Notes: a model not told the origin generated them from the sequence alone. Counted from the stretch's first letter, positions 34,087 to 43,367 are shown. The stretch: DNA of 64,000 nucleotides from Oscillospiraceae bacterium (GCA_015065545.1 SVQA01000004.1:1-64000), one strand, 5' to 3'. A program made the numbers and translations.

Positions 34087-37000
34087 ATGAAACAGACAAG
34101 ACATTTCAGAAGACTTATGTCACTTCTTCTGATTGTAGCCATGCTTCTTTCTATGGCGGTTGTTGGTTTTGTGGGCGTTTCTGCAGCAGATGACGGACTC
34201 ACCCTTACCTACAGCTTCAAGTATGAGAATGCCGGCTTCGCAGAAGGTCAGGTGACACTCTCGTCTAACTCAGATTTATACTATGATAAGTATAATTTCT
34301 ACTGGGCTGATGACGAAAAAGCACTTGAGGGTTATGCTCCCATCACAACCCTTAATCTTAACAAAGAAAGTGTAACCTTTGCTCTCGGCGAGTTTACAGC
34401 TATTCCTGCAGGTGCTACAAAGCTTATTGCTGTTGAGAGTGCACTTGCAGTTGCCCCCATAAAAGTAGATATGGCTGACGCAGTATTTGATATTCCCGAG
34501 AGCAAGCAGTTTAAGTATGCTGACTCTGAGAAGGAATACAACTTCCAGACTCTCTCTGATATCCACTTCCACAGAGATGGTTATGACGCTTATAAATATG
34601 CAGATGAGCACCTTACAAGTGCACTTAATGCTGCAGAGCTCAGGGGTGCAGAGTTTGTTACCACTTGCGGCGACAACACAAACTATGGTGATGTAAAAGA
34701 GTGGGCTGAGTACCTCTATACTATTGCAAACTCCAACTTTACAGGTCCTGTGTATGAGGTTAACGGCAATCACGAGCCCTATAACGAAGCTCTTGGTTCC
34801 AGTGCTCACAAGAATATTCTTAATCAGTATAAACTTGCAACAGGTCTTGATACCGTAACAGATAAAATGCGCTCAGAGCTTTACTATGAAATAACAGCTC
34901 CCAATGGCGACCATCACATCTTTATGGCACTTGAGCTTGTTAACAAAGATGTTTCTCCCAAAATATCTGATAACTTCTCCCCTGAGCAGATGGATTGGCT
35001 TGAGGGTCTCCTTAACAACTACAAGAACGACGGCAAGAAGATTTTTATCTATGAGCATGCTCCCTTCACCAGTTACGGTGCAGGCGATAATAAGATAAAT
35101 CCTCACTACACTGCAGCAATGACCATTGACGAGGCAACTTATCCTCAGACTTACAGATTCAAGGAGCTCCTTGAAGCAAATAAGGACATCGTTTGGTTCT
35201 CAGGTCACACACATATCGATTTTAAATACAACTACAACATCGACAACGAGAACGGCACAACTGCTTATACCGTTCACGTTCCCTCTACAGCGTCTACAAC
35301 AACCGTAAATTCTTCTAATGGTCTGGTTTACGAAGCTAAGGCAGACAGTGCACAGGGCTATTTTGTTGACGTATACGCTGATGCAACCGTAATCAACGGT
35401 ACAGACCTCGTTAAAAACGAGATACTTCCTCTCTACACATATCTTGTAGATTATTCCGGCGATGCACTCGTAGAGAATGATGACTACACAGAGGGCGAGG
35501 TTGATCCCGGCGTAGATCCTGATATTCCTGTTACAGGAGATACAATTAAGATTTACTTCTCCAACAACAGAGGATGGGAGAATGTTTACCTCTACGGTTT
35601 CTATGGTGCACCCGGTCAGGATGCTACAAATGTACATTGGCCTTGTGGATATCCCGGTGTAGAGATGAAATATGTAGAGACTAATGAGTTGAATCAGGAT
35701 GTTTATATGTACGAGATTCCTGCTGATATCGATTACATCAAGTTCTCTGATAACAGTGCAGCCAACAATCGTACAGATAACATTCCCAACAGCGCATTCG
35801 AGAATAACACAGGCTTCTATCTTAAGGATAAGGGCGATAAGTACTGGCCTTACGAAACATACGTATACGAAGCTAAAGCTGATACCGCTTCCGTTGGCGC
35901 AGGCACAACTGTATATGCAATCAACTCTGCTAATTGGAATGATGTATGTGCATATTACTGGGGTGGCAGTGCATCTACACCCTCTTGGCCCGGCACAGCA
36001 ATGACCAAGACAGGCGATAAAGTTAACGGCTTTGACGTTTATTCCATTACATTTGATGCTGCTCCTGCAAGCATCATCTTCAATAACAAGGATAACGGAT
36101 CACAGACCGATGACCTTACATTCCAGGCAGGTCAGTACTATGACGTAAAGGGTGGTAAGTGGTACGCATCCCTTTCAGATGTTCCCGGGGTTGATCCTCT
36201 TGCTACTGACAGATACCTTGTTGGTTCCTTCAATAGTTGGAGCACAGTTGCTGATGAGTTCAAGCTCAAAGCAGTTGGCGAGAAGGTAGCTTATGTTGAG
36301 CTGGAGCTTGAGGCACACACAACCTACGAATTCAAGATTGTTCGTGAGGGTGCATGGACCAGCTGTAAGGAAACACTCCATATTACAGAAAATGCTTCTG
36401 CTCTTACATTCAGCTCAAGTGTAGGTGACAACACAAAGATTACTACAAGAGATGCAGGTACTTATGTATTTGCATTCGGTATTGATACATCACAGCTTGC
36501 TGTTACATACCCTGCCGCTGAGGTGGTTACTACAACAACTGAAGGCAACGCAGAAGTACCCACTACAACAGCTGAAAATGTAGTTATACCCACAACAACA
36601 AAGGCAGACGAGCCTGCTCCCGAGACAATTAAGATTTACTTCACCAACAACAGAGGTTGGAGCGGTGCATACATCTATGGCTTCTACGGCGTAGCAGGTG
36701 AGACTTCCACAGGCGAACCTCTTGGCGTATATCCCGGCACAGAGATGACCTTTGTAGAGGTTAATGACCTCGGTCAGGATGTTTACTGCTATGATGTTCC
36801 CGCAGACATCGACTACATCAAGTTCTGCGACGGTGATAACAAGGGTGTAAACAACCGTACAGACAACATTCCCAATGCGGAGTTTGAAGACGGCACAGGC
36901 TTCTACCTTCAGGATAAGGGCTCAAAATACTGGCCTTATGTTACATATAAGTACGAGGCTCCTACACCCACACCTGAAACAACTACAACTGTTCAGGTTG

Positions 37001-38583
37001 TTACAGGTACAACAGCTGAGGAGATTACTACAGAAGAGCAGGTTATCGTACCCACAACTGCAACACAGGTAATTACTACAACAGAACCTGATACAGTTGA
37101 TACAATCACAGTTTACTTTACAAATAACAGAAACTGGAGCGGTGCATACATCTATGGCTTCTACGGTGTAGCAGGTGAGACTTCCACAGGTGAGCCTCTT
37201 GGCGTATATCCCGGCACAGAGATGACATTTGTAGAGGTTAACGACCTTGGTCAGGATGTTTACAGCGCAGTAGTTCCCGCAGACATCGATTACATCAAGT
37301 TCTGCGACGGTGATAACAAGGGTGTAAACAACCGTACAGATAACATCCCAAATGCAGAGTTTGAGGACGGCACAGGCTTCTACCTTCAGGATAAGGGCTC
37401 AAAGTATTGGCCTTATGTTACATACACCTATGTAGGCGAGGACGACGAAACAACTACTACATCAGCTGGTGAGGTTACAACAGTAACCGCAACTTCTGAT
37501 GATGAGGTTGTAGTTCCCACAACAACAAAGACAGAGATCCCCACAACCGTTACAACAACAGAAGAAATCATTACAACAGTAACAACTTCTGAAAACATTA
37601 CAACGGAGGAAATCACAACAACTGTTGAAGCTTCCGAGACAGAAACAACTCCCAAGCCCGTTGTTAAGCAGATTCGTCTTGGTGACGCTGACCAGAACGG
37701 CAAAGTAAACGTTAAGGACGCAACAGAAATTCAGAAGCACATTGCAGGACTTACAGAAGCAGATGGCGTTATCGCTCTTACTGAGCTTGGTCTTGTTGCT
37801 GCTGATGTAGATGCTAACGAGTCCGTAAATGTTAAGGACGCAACTGCTATCCAGAAGTTCATTGCAGGCCTCGATGTTCTTTATCCCATTGACCAGCTTA
37901 TCGATGTTGAGCCTCAGCCCACAACAACTACACAGGAAGAGGTAACTCAGCCCACAACAACTACTAAGGAAGAGGAAACTCAGCCCACAACAACTACTAA
38001 GGAAGAGGGAACTCAGCCTACAACAACTACTAAAGATGAGCCTGGTCCCGAACCTCAGCCCGATTCCGACCTCTCTAAGCTCCTCACAGAGGTTAAGGCT
38101 ACACTTGAGGATGAGTACTACTATGCATCCTATGTAGCTTATGCAAATCTTAAGAAGGCTTACTTCGAATACAAGGATGCTAATATGGCAGAGAACGAAG
38201 AGGCAGCAGCAATTGCAGAGATTAACGATGCAAAAACTGCATACGAAACAATGAAGAAGAACAATCCCAGTCATATTAATATTCCCAAGCCCGGTACCTA
38301 CGTTGTTCACGGTAACTTCACAGGCTCATGGATTGACCACGAGTTTGCAGGAACAGGAAACGTTGTATCCTTCGACATTGAGCTTAAGGCAGGTACATAC
38401 AAGTTCGTTATTAACGAGTCAGGTACAGACAACTGGTTTAAGAACGGTGGAACTATCAACGACACTTGTGCAAATTGGACATACGGCACAAGCGGTGCAG
38501 ATACAACCTTCGTTGCTACCGGCGGTACTTACACATTCCAGTTCAGTATCTCCAATAAGGCTCTTACAGTTACAAAGAAGTAA
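34087..38583 (+). CDS. Secreted calcineurin-like phosphoesterase with starch-binding-type modules and an internal dockerin
   Basis: The 1498-residue protein has a signal peptide (about 1-35) and a metallophosphoesterase domain (about 150-400: SDIHFH, CGDNTNYG, NGNHEPY, SGHTHIDF). Three CBM26-like modules follow (about 486-595, 846-955, 1006-1118), with a further starch-binding-like unit (about 606-700) and an X25/pullulanase-type unit (about 704-815). Thr-rich linkers separate them. A dockerin lies at about 1197-1272, before a helical segment and a second X25-like domain at the C-terminus. It should bind starch or related glucans and dock on a cohesin. The phosphatase substrate is unknown. 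ATG 34087 follows AGGAGG. Confidence 0.85.
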   Translation: MKQTRHFRRLMSLLLIVAMLLSMAVVGFVGVSAADDGLTLTYSFKYENAGFAEGQVTLSSNSDLYYDKYNFYWADDEKALEGYAPITTLNLNKESVTFALGEFTAIPAGATKLIAVESALAVAPIKVDMADAVFDIPESKQFKYADSEKEYNFQTLSDIHFHRDGYDAYKYADEHLTSALNAAELRGAEFVTTCGDNTNYGDVKEWAEYLYTIANSNFTGPVYEVNGNHEPYNEALGSSAHKNILNQYKLATGLDTVTDKMRSELYYEITAPNGDHHIFMALELVNKDVSPKISDNFSPEQMDWLEGLLNNYKNDGKKIFIYEHAPFTSYGAGDNKINPHYTAAMTIDEATYPQTYRFKELLEANKDIVWFSGHTHIDFKYNYNIDNENGTTAYTVHVPSTASTTTVNSSNGLVYEAKADSAQGYFVDVYADATVINGTDLVKNEILPLYTYLVDYSGDALVENDDYTEGEVDPGVDPDIPVTGDTIKIYFSNNRGWENVYLYGFYGAPGQDATNVHWPCGYPGVEMKYVETNELNQDVYMYEIPADIDYIKFSDNSAANNRTDNIPNSAFENNTGFYLKDKGDKYWPYETYVYEAKADTASVGAGTTVYAINSANWNDVCAYYWGGSASTPSWPGTAMTKTGDKVNGFDVYSITFDAAPASIIFNNKDNGSQTDDLTFQAGQYYDVKGGKWYASLSDVPGVDPLATDRYLVGSFNSWSTVADEFKLKAVGEKVAYVELELEAHTTYEFKIVREGAWTSCKETLHITENASALTFSSSVGDNTKITTRDAGTYVFAFGIDTSQLAVTYPAAEVVTTTTEGNAEVPTTTAENVVIPTTTKADEPAPETIKIYFTNNRGWSGAYIYGFYGVAGETSTGEPLGVYPGTEMTFVEVNDLGQDVYCYDVPADIDYIKFCDGDNKGVNNRTDNIPNAEFEDGTGFYLQDKGSKYWPYVTYKYEAPTPTPETTTTVQVVTGTTAEEITTEEQVIVPTTATQVITTTEPDTVDTITVYFTNNRNWSGAYIYGFYGVAGETSTGEPLGVYPGTEMTFVEVNDLGQDVYSAVVPADIDYIKFCDGDNKGVNNRTDNIPNAEFEDGTGFYLQDKGSKYWPYVTYTYVGEDDETTTTSAGEVTTVTATSDDEVVVPTTTKTEIPTTVTTTEEIITTVTTSENITTEEITTTVEASETETTPKPVVKQIRLGDADQNGKVNVKDATEIQKHIAGLTEADGVIALTELGLVAADVDANESVNVKDATAIQKFIAGLDVLYPIDQLIDVEPQPTTTTQEEVTQPTTTTKEEETQPTTTTKEEGTQPTTTTKDEPGPEPQPDSDLSKLLTEVKATLEDEYYYASYVAYANLKKAYFEYKDANMAENEEAAAIAEINDAKTAYETMKKNNPSHINIPKPGTYVVHGNFTGSWIDHEFAGTGNVVSFDIELKAGTYKFVINESGTDNWFKNGGTINDTCANWTYGTSGADTTFVATGGTYTFQFSISNKALTVTKK
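36657..37424 (+). repeat. Near-identical direct repeat of about 290 bp (two CBM26-like modules)
   Basis: Bases from 36657 to about 36947 recur at 37134 to about 37424 with a 477-base offset and only scattered, mostly synonymous changes. The encoded modules are nearly the same protein, differing mainly at CYD versus SAV. This indicates recent internal duplication or gene conversion. Confidence 0.85.
37918..38040 (+). repeat. 33-bp tandem repeat encoding Thr-rich linker
   Basis: About 3.7 copies of an 11-residue unit, PTTTTKEEETQ with small changes, follow the dockerin. The copies are nearly identical in DNA, so copy number may vary between strains. Confidence 0.85.
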
Positions 38584-38602
38584 TTAGACCTTGCATATAA
38601 AC

Positions 38603-38634
38603 AAAACGGCTGACACCTCGGTGTCAGCCGTTTT
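38603..38634 (+). terminator. Intrinsic terminator
   Basis: AAAACGGCTGACAC and GTGTCAGCCGTTTT form a perfect 14-bp stem with a 4-base loop. Confidence 0.92.
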
Positions 38635-38642
38635 CTATGTTT

Positions 38643-38670
38643 TTGACTATTTTACAAAAATATATATTTT
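38643..38670 (+). promoter_or_regulatory. Weak promoter candidate
   Basis: TTGACT (38643-38648) is followed by a TATATATTTT run whose best -10, TATTTT at 38665-38670, is 16 bases away. Confidence 0.4.
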
Positions 38671-38745
38671 TCTGTGAGGTCTTGTAAGTTTAATCGTCTA
38701 ATAAGTGAAGAGGTAAATCTCTGGGCTTTGAAAGGAGAGATTGTT

Positions 38746-39771
38746 ATGAAGAAAATTCTGAGCTTTACATTGACAATTTTGATTTTTATGTCCTTGTGCG
38801 GCTTCTCTGCTTTTGCGGTAGAAAGAACCGTGCTGTCACAAAAATTCTACGATTATTGTGAAGAAGTAATGCCCGAGGATATTAAGTCCGCAGGTGAAAG
38901 AGAAGTTTATATTTTGGATAAAGCCGAGGTTGACGGAATCACTTACTTTTCTGCAAGGGCTTGGAACAATGTGGAATATTCCGGAGTATACAAAAAATTC
39001 GGAGACACTAATGTATATTCAACCGAGGTATATATGCCTTATGACCTTGGTATTTATGCAGCAAGCGGCGACGAGATATATACCCTTGAAGAAGCTTATA
39101 ATATGGGCTTGATTACAGATGTTTCTCTTCTTGCAAATAGTTTTGAGTATTATCGGTACACTTTTTATGAAGATTATGTACCCAATCCTGAGAATAAGTA
39201 TGAGAGCCAAGTAGTTCAGAAGGTATTTAGACCAAGCGAATGGGCAGGTCCGTATTTTAGTTTCTCTTATCAGGAAATGTATGAATATTATTCTGGTGGA
39301 AATGCATCACTTGACGAAGCAACACCTGACTACGTACTGATATATCTTTGCGACAATATAGTAATGCCTATGCTTACTTGTGATGTTTTCGGTGATTATA
39401 TTCTTCAAGCAAGCTCAATGTACTCGCCCTTTACATACAGATATGGCATTTATATTCCTGAAACAGGAGAAGTTTTCAGCTTGGAAAAAGCTTATGAAAA
39501 GGGAATAGAGGGTATCGATAAGGTGTTTACCGAATTCGGTATAGGCAGGCTTCTGGGCGATATGGATAATGACGGAAAGCTTACCGTAAAGGACGCAACA
39601 TATATTCAGAAGGCACTTGCAGGATTTGATGGATTTGCGGATACATCAATTTACGGCTGGCAATATAAAGATGATATGCCCTGCTCTATGGCAGATGTCA
39701 ATCGTGACCGCACAGCAAACACAAAAGATGCCACTGCAATACAGAAATATATAGCAGGAATAACAGAATAA
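38746..39771 (+). CDS. Secreted dockerin protein of unknown function
   Basis: The 341-residue protein has a signal peptide (about 1-24, ending AFA). A central domain matches no family known to me and contains two copies of a short motif: GDEIYTLEEAYNMGLI and GEVFSLEKAYEKGI. A C-terminal dockerin (about 275-339) has a long insert between its two Ca-binding repeats. The same direction and closeness to the large phosphoesterase suggest related use, but a terminator separates them. ATG 38746 follows AAAGGAGA; the longer frame from 38674 has no ribosome site. Confidence 0.78.
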   Translation: MKKILSFTLTILIFMSLCGFSAFAVERTVLSQKFYDYCEEVMPEDIKSAGEREVYILDKAEVDGITYFSARAWNNVEYSGVYKKFGDTNVYSTEVYMPYDLGIYAASGDEIYTLEEAYNMGLITDVSLLANSFEYYRYTFYEDYVPNPENKYESQVVQKVFRPSEWAGPYFSFSYQEMYEYYSGGNASLDEATPDYVLIYLCDNIVMPMLTCDVFGDYILQASSMYSPFTYRYGIYIPETGEVFSLEKAYEKGIEGIDKVFTEFGIGRLLGDMDNDGKLTVKDATYIQKALAGFDGFADTSIYGWQYKDDMPCSMADVNRDRTANTKDATAIQKYIAGITE

Positions 39772-39785
39772 TATAGACCTTCGTA

Positions 39786-39829
39786 AAAAACAGGGGCAGG
39801 CAGTGTAAAAACTGTCTGCTCCTGTTTTT
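39786..39829. terminator. Bidirectional terminator
   Basis: AAAAACAGGGGCAGGCAGT and ACTGTCTGCTCCTGTTTTT pair with two mismatches, between convergent genes. Confidence 0.85.
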
Positions 39830-39836
39830 AAGATAA

Positions 39837-40751
39837 TTATTTTTTGCTGTCAATGTAACTGCAAGCGGCAAGGGCTGCAACAGCACCGTCGGCGGTGGCT
39901 GTTGTAATTTGGCGAATCTGCTTTGTTCTGCAGTCACCTGCAACGAATACACCCTCGGTGTCTGTAGTGCAGGTCTCGTTTGCGATTACATAGCCTGTTT
40001 TATCCAGGGCGGTCATATTTTCGAATGCTTTGTTGTCGGGAGCAAGCCCGATTGCAACGAATACTCCGCTTGGGTTGATTGAGGTTTCCTCTCCTGTGTC
40101 AACACTCTTGAGTATAACTGCGGTAAGTTCATCCTCACCCTCAAATCTTTCTACAACAGTGGAGTAGATAACCTCTACGTTATCGCGGGCAGTAAGGGCA
40201 TCTGCTACCTTTTTTTCGCCCGTAAGGTGTGGGAGATTCTGGATTACAGTAACCTTTTTGCAGGTTTCCGCAAGGAGTGTTGCCTCTACAAGTGCGGAGT
40301 TTCCGCCGCCTATAACAGCAACCTCTTGTCCTGCATAGAAAGCGCCGTCACAAACAGCACAGAAGGAGATACCCGAGCCGATGAAGTTTTCTTCACCTTC
40401 GACTCCCAGAGTTCGATGCTTTGCACCTGTGGCGATAATTACCGCCTTGCAGTCGTATTTTGAGAAATCGGTTATTACAGTAAAGGTGCCGTCGTCGTTT
40501 TTTGTGACTTCAAGAGCTTCTTCAAGCTCAACCTGAGCACCCTGATTTATTGCCTGCTCAACCATTTTGTCGGCAAGCTCTGTGCCGCTTATGGATGTAG
40601 CAGAGGGAAAATTCTCTATTTTGTGGGAGTAGGTGATCTGTCCGCCGAAGCCTGATTTCTCAAGCACCATAGCGGATTTACCTGCTCTTTGGGCATAAAC
40701 TGCGGCTGTAAGACCCGCAGGGCCTCCGCCGATGATGATAATATCTGTCAT
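39837..40751 (-). CDS. trxB: Thioredoxin reductase
   Basis: The 304-residue flavoprotein has the FAD-binding GGGPAGLTAAVYA, the redox pair in SFCAVCDGAF near 134-137, the NADPH-binding GGGNSALVEA and a C-terminal FVAGDCR motif. It keeps thioredoxin- or glutaredoxin-like proteins reduced. It is encoded just downstream of NrdD, whose fused thiol domain could be a client. The ribosome site GGAG lies in a small hairpin-capable GGAGCAGCTCC. A bidirectional terminator follows. Confidence 0.92.
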   Translation of the reverse strand: MTDIIIIGGGPAGLTAAVYAQRAGKSAMVLEKSGFGGQITYSHKIENFPSATSISGTELADKMVEQAINQGAQVELEEALEVTKNDDGTFTVITDFSKYDCKAVIIATGAKHRTLGVEGEENFIGSGISFCAVCDGAFYAGQEVAVIGGGNSALVEATLLAETCKKVTVIQNLPHLTGEKKVADALTARDNVEVIYSTVVERFEGEDELTAVILKSVDTGEETSINPSGVFVAIGLAPDNKAFENMTALDKTGYVIANETCTTDTEGVFVAGDCRTKQIRQITTATADGAVAALAACSYIDSKK

Positions 40752-40781
40752 AGGAGCTGCTCCTTTTTATAAAGTTTAATT

Positions 40782-40810
40782 CCGCCGCAAGAAAAAGCTT
40801 CCTGCGGCGG
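40782..40810 (-). terminator. GC-rich hairpin after nrdD, possible terminator
   Basis: CCGCCGCA and TGCGGCGG form a perfect 8-bp stem extended by GAA/TTC. The T tract on the minus strand is weak, so termination may be partial and trxB may be read from the same transcript. Confidence 0.5.
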
Positions 40811-40827
40811 ATGGTTTTTATTATATA

Positions 40828-43212
40828 TTAGCCTGTCTGTGCGGTTTTATTCTGAATGTAAGTTTTAATAGCAACTACATTTACAAATTTCTCTGCATTA
40901 CCGCCCTTAACCTCTACAAGTGTAGGAGCCTGTCTGAGACCTAAAGCTCTTGCCAAATCCTCGTTGTCTTCAACGTAGATTTTCTCAAAGCCGATACCTG
41001 CACGGTCAAGGAGCTGAGCCATAGCCTTGCAGTTGGGGCAGCTCTTTGTAGCAAAGAGGTAAACGCCGTCTGCAAGTGCAGCTTCTGTCTCTTCTGTCTT
41101 TGTTTCAACAGTTGTTGAAACACCGTCACGACGAAGAACAGAATTTTCGATGTTGTAAACCTTTCTGTCTTTGAACTCCTGAGCCTTACCATCGTTGAAG
41201 TTCTGAACAGGACGGTAATAGCCTGTGATACGGCTATAAACCTCTGCCTTTTCGCCGCACTCGGGGCAGATGTACTCCTCGCCCTTGATGTATCCGTGGT
41301 TCTTACATACAGAGTATGTGGGAGAAAGTGTGAAGTAGGGGAGTTTGTAGTTTTCTGCAATAGTGCGAACAAGCTTTGCGGCACTCTGCCATGTGGGAAG
41401 CTTCTCGCCGAGGAAGGCGTGGAATACTGTACCGGAGGTGTAGAGTGTCTGGAGGTTGTCCTGAATATCAAGAGCAGAGAAAATATCCTCTGTGTAGCCT
41501 ACAGGCAAGTGAGAGGAGTTGGTGTAATAAGGAACTCCGGACTCCTGATTTGCTGTAATGATGTCAGGATAGTACTTGAGGTCGTGCTTTGCAAGACGGA
41601 AAGCAGTAGACTCTGCAGGTGTAGCCTCAAGGTTGTAGAGGTCGCCGTACATTTCCTGATAGTCGGAAAGACGCTCTCTCATGTGGTTGAGAACTCTCTC
41701 TGTAAAGTTCTGGCACTCGGGATGAGTCATATCCTTCTGAACCCACTTTGCATTAAGACCTGCCTCGTTCATACCAACAAGACCGATTGTGGAGAAGTGG
41801 TTGTTAAAGGTACCGAGATAATGTTTTGTGTAGGGGTAGAGGCCCTCTTCCATAAGCTTTGTGATAACGTTTCTCTTGATTTTAAGAGAACGAGCGGCAA
41901 TGTCCATCATGTGATCAAGCTGCTTGTAGAAGTCAGCCTCGTCCTTTGCTGTATGAGCAAGTCTGGGCATATTGATTGTAACAACACCGATAGAGCCTGT
42001 GCTTTCACCTGAGCCGAAGAAACCGCCGGATTTCTTTCTGAGCTCTCTCAGGTCAAGACGAAGTCTACAGCACATGGAACGAACATCGTTGGGCTCCATA
42101 TCGGAGTTGATGTAGTTAGAGAAGTAGGGTGTACCGTATTTGGAAGCCATCTCAAAGAGGAGACGGTTATTCTCTGTGTCGGACCAGTCAAAGTCACGAG
42201 TGATGGAGTATGTGGGAATAGGATACTGGAAGCCTCTGCCATTGGCATCACCCTCGATCATAATCTCGATGAATGCCTTGTTGATCATATCCATCTCTTT
42301 TTTGCAATCTTTGTACTTGAAGTCCATCTCCTTGCCGCCAACAATTGCAGGCTGCTCTGCAAGATCGGGGGGTACTACCCAGTCCAGAGTAATGTTGGAG
42401 AAGGGAGCCTGTGTACCCCATCTGGAAGGTGTGTTTACACCGAAGATGAAGGATTCAAGAGCCTTCTTTGTCTGCTCATAAGTAAGATTATCAACCTTTA
42501 CGAAGGGAGCAAGGTATGTGTCAAAGGAAGAGAAAGCCTGTGCGCCTGCCCACTCGTTCTGCATAATACCCAGGAAGTTTACCATCTGGTTGCAGAGAGT
42601 TGCAAGGTGGCTTGCAGGAGAGGATGTAACCTTACCTGTAATTCCGCCAAGACCCTCCTGAATGAGCTGTCTTAAAGACCAACCTGCACAGTAACCTGTA
42701 AGCATGGAAAGGTCATGAATGTGAATATCAGCACGACGGTGAGCGTTTGCGATTTCGTCATCGTAAACCTCACTGAGCCAGTAGTTTGCTGTGATAGCAC
42801 CGGAGTTTGAAAGAATCAGACCGCCTACGGAGTAGGTAACAGTGGAGTTTTCTTTAACTCTCCAGTCATTGACATTAACGTAGTTGTCAACGATTTCCTT
42901 GTAGTCAAGGATTGTGGACTTAACTCTTCTGAGTTTTTCTCTCTGGCGTCTGTAAAGAATGTAAGCTTTAGCTACATCACCATAGCCTGTCTGAATGAGA
43001 ACATCCTCAACGGAGTCCTGAATGTCCTCAACTGCAATCTTACCATCTACAACCTTGGGAGCAAAATCAGCGGTAACCTTAAGAGCGATAAGGTCGATCA
43101 CGGAATCGTGGTAGTCCTTTTTGGTAGCTTCAAAAGCCTGCTTGATTGCGGCTGAGATTTTGGAAAGATCGAAATCTACAATTTTGTTGTCACGTTTAAT
43201 TACTTTATACAT
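40828..43212 (-). CDS. nrdD: Anaerobic ribonucleoside-triphosphate reductase with fused glutaredoxin-like domain
   Basis: NrdD reduces ribonucleotides to deoxyribonucleotides with a glycyl radical. The 794-residue protein has an N-terminal ATP cone (about 1-95), a catalytic barrel, and a zinc site with paired Cys in YSVCKNHG and YICPECGE. The glycyl radical site is in RITGYYRPV near 665-675. The last 80 residues form a glutaredoxin-like domain with CPNC (LFATKSCPNCKAM, QAPTLVEVKGG). Class III enzymes usually take electrons from formate or thioredoxin; a built-in thiol domain suggests direct thiol supply. The activase gene lies upstream and trxB downstream. Two NrdR boxes precede the start. 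Confidence 0.93.
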   Translation of the reverse strand: MYKVIKRDNKIVDFDLSKISAAIKQAFEATKKDYHDSVIDLIALKVTADFAPKVVDGKIAVEDIQDSVEDVLIQTGYGDVAKAYILYRRQREKLRRVKSTILDYKEIVDNYVNVNDWRVKENSTVTYSVGGLILSNSGAITANYWLSEVYDDEIANAHRRADIHIHDLSMLTGYCAGWSLRQLIQEGLGGITGKVTSSPASHLATLCNQMVNFLGIMQNEWAGAQAFSSFDTYLAPFVKVDNLTYEQTKKALESFIFGVNTPSRWGTQAPFSNITLDWVVPPDLAEQPAIVGGKEMDFKYKDCKKEMDMINKAFIEIMIEGDANGRGFQYPIPTYSITRDFDWSDTENNRLLFEMASKYGTPYFSNYINSDMEPNDVRSMCCRLRLDLRELRKKSGGFFGSGESTGSIGVVTINMPRLAHTAKDEADFYKQLDHMMDIAARSLKIKRNVITKLMEEGLYPYTKHYLGTFNNHFSTIGLVGMNEAGLNAKWVQKDMTHPECQNFTERVLNHMRERLSDYQEMYGDLYNLEATPAESTAFRLAKHDLKYYPDIITANQESGVPYYTNSSHLPVGYTEDIFSALDIQDNLQTLYTSGTVFHAFLGEKLPTWQSAAKLVRTIAENYKLPYFTLSPTYSVCKNHGYIKGEEYICPECGEKAEVYSRITGYYRPVQNFNDGKAQEFKDRKVYNIENSVLRRDGVSTTVETKTEETEAALADGVYLFATKSCPNCKAMAQLLDRAGIGFEKIYVEDNEDLARALGLRQAPTLVEVKGGNAEKFVNVVAIKTYIQNKTAQTG

Positions 43213-43261
43213 TTAAGTCTCTCCTCTCAATATTATTATTTTTGCGTTGCTACACAATAAT

Positions 43262-43309
43262 ACACAAAAAATTGTGGTTTGTCAATACCAAAACCACAAT
43301 ATATTGTGA
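43262..43309 (-). promoter_or_regulatory. Paired NrdR boxes in the nrdD promoter
   Basis: ACACAAAAAATTGTGG (43262-43277) and CCACAATATATTGTGA (43294-43309) match the NrdR palindrome ACACWATATWTWGTGT. Their centres are 32 bp apart, the three-turn spacing typical of NrdR. They lie 50-97 bases upstream of the nrdD start. Confidence 0.75.
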
Positions 43310-43340
43310 CAATGTTGTTATTTTTATTTGCTGATTTAGA

Positions 43341-43367
43341 ATAAAAAACACCCTCAAAAGAGGGTGT
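43341..43367 (-). terminator. Intrinsic terminator (minus strand)
   Basis: Read on the minus strand, ACACCCTC-TTTT-GAGGGTGT is followed by TTTTTTAT. It would end transcripts coming from the activase gene or from a promoter inside the gap. Confidence 0.85.

Noticed and set aside
37462..38310. Long minus-strand frame across the Thr-rich linkers of the phosphoesterase gene.
   Set aside because: It reflects the repeated ACA/ACT codons read backwards, giving Cys and Leu runs. There is no promoter or ribosome site.
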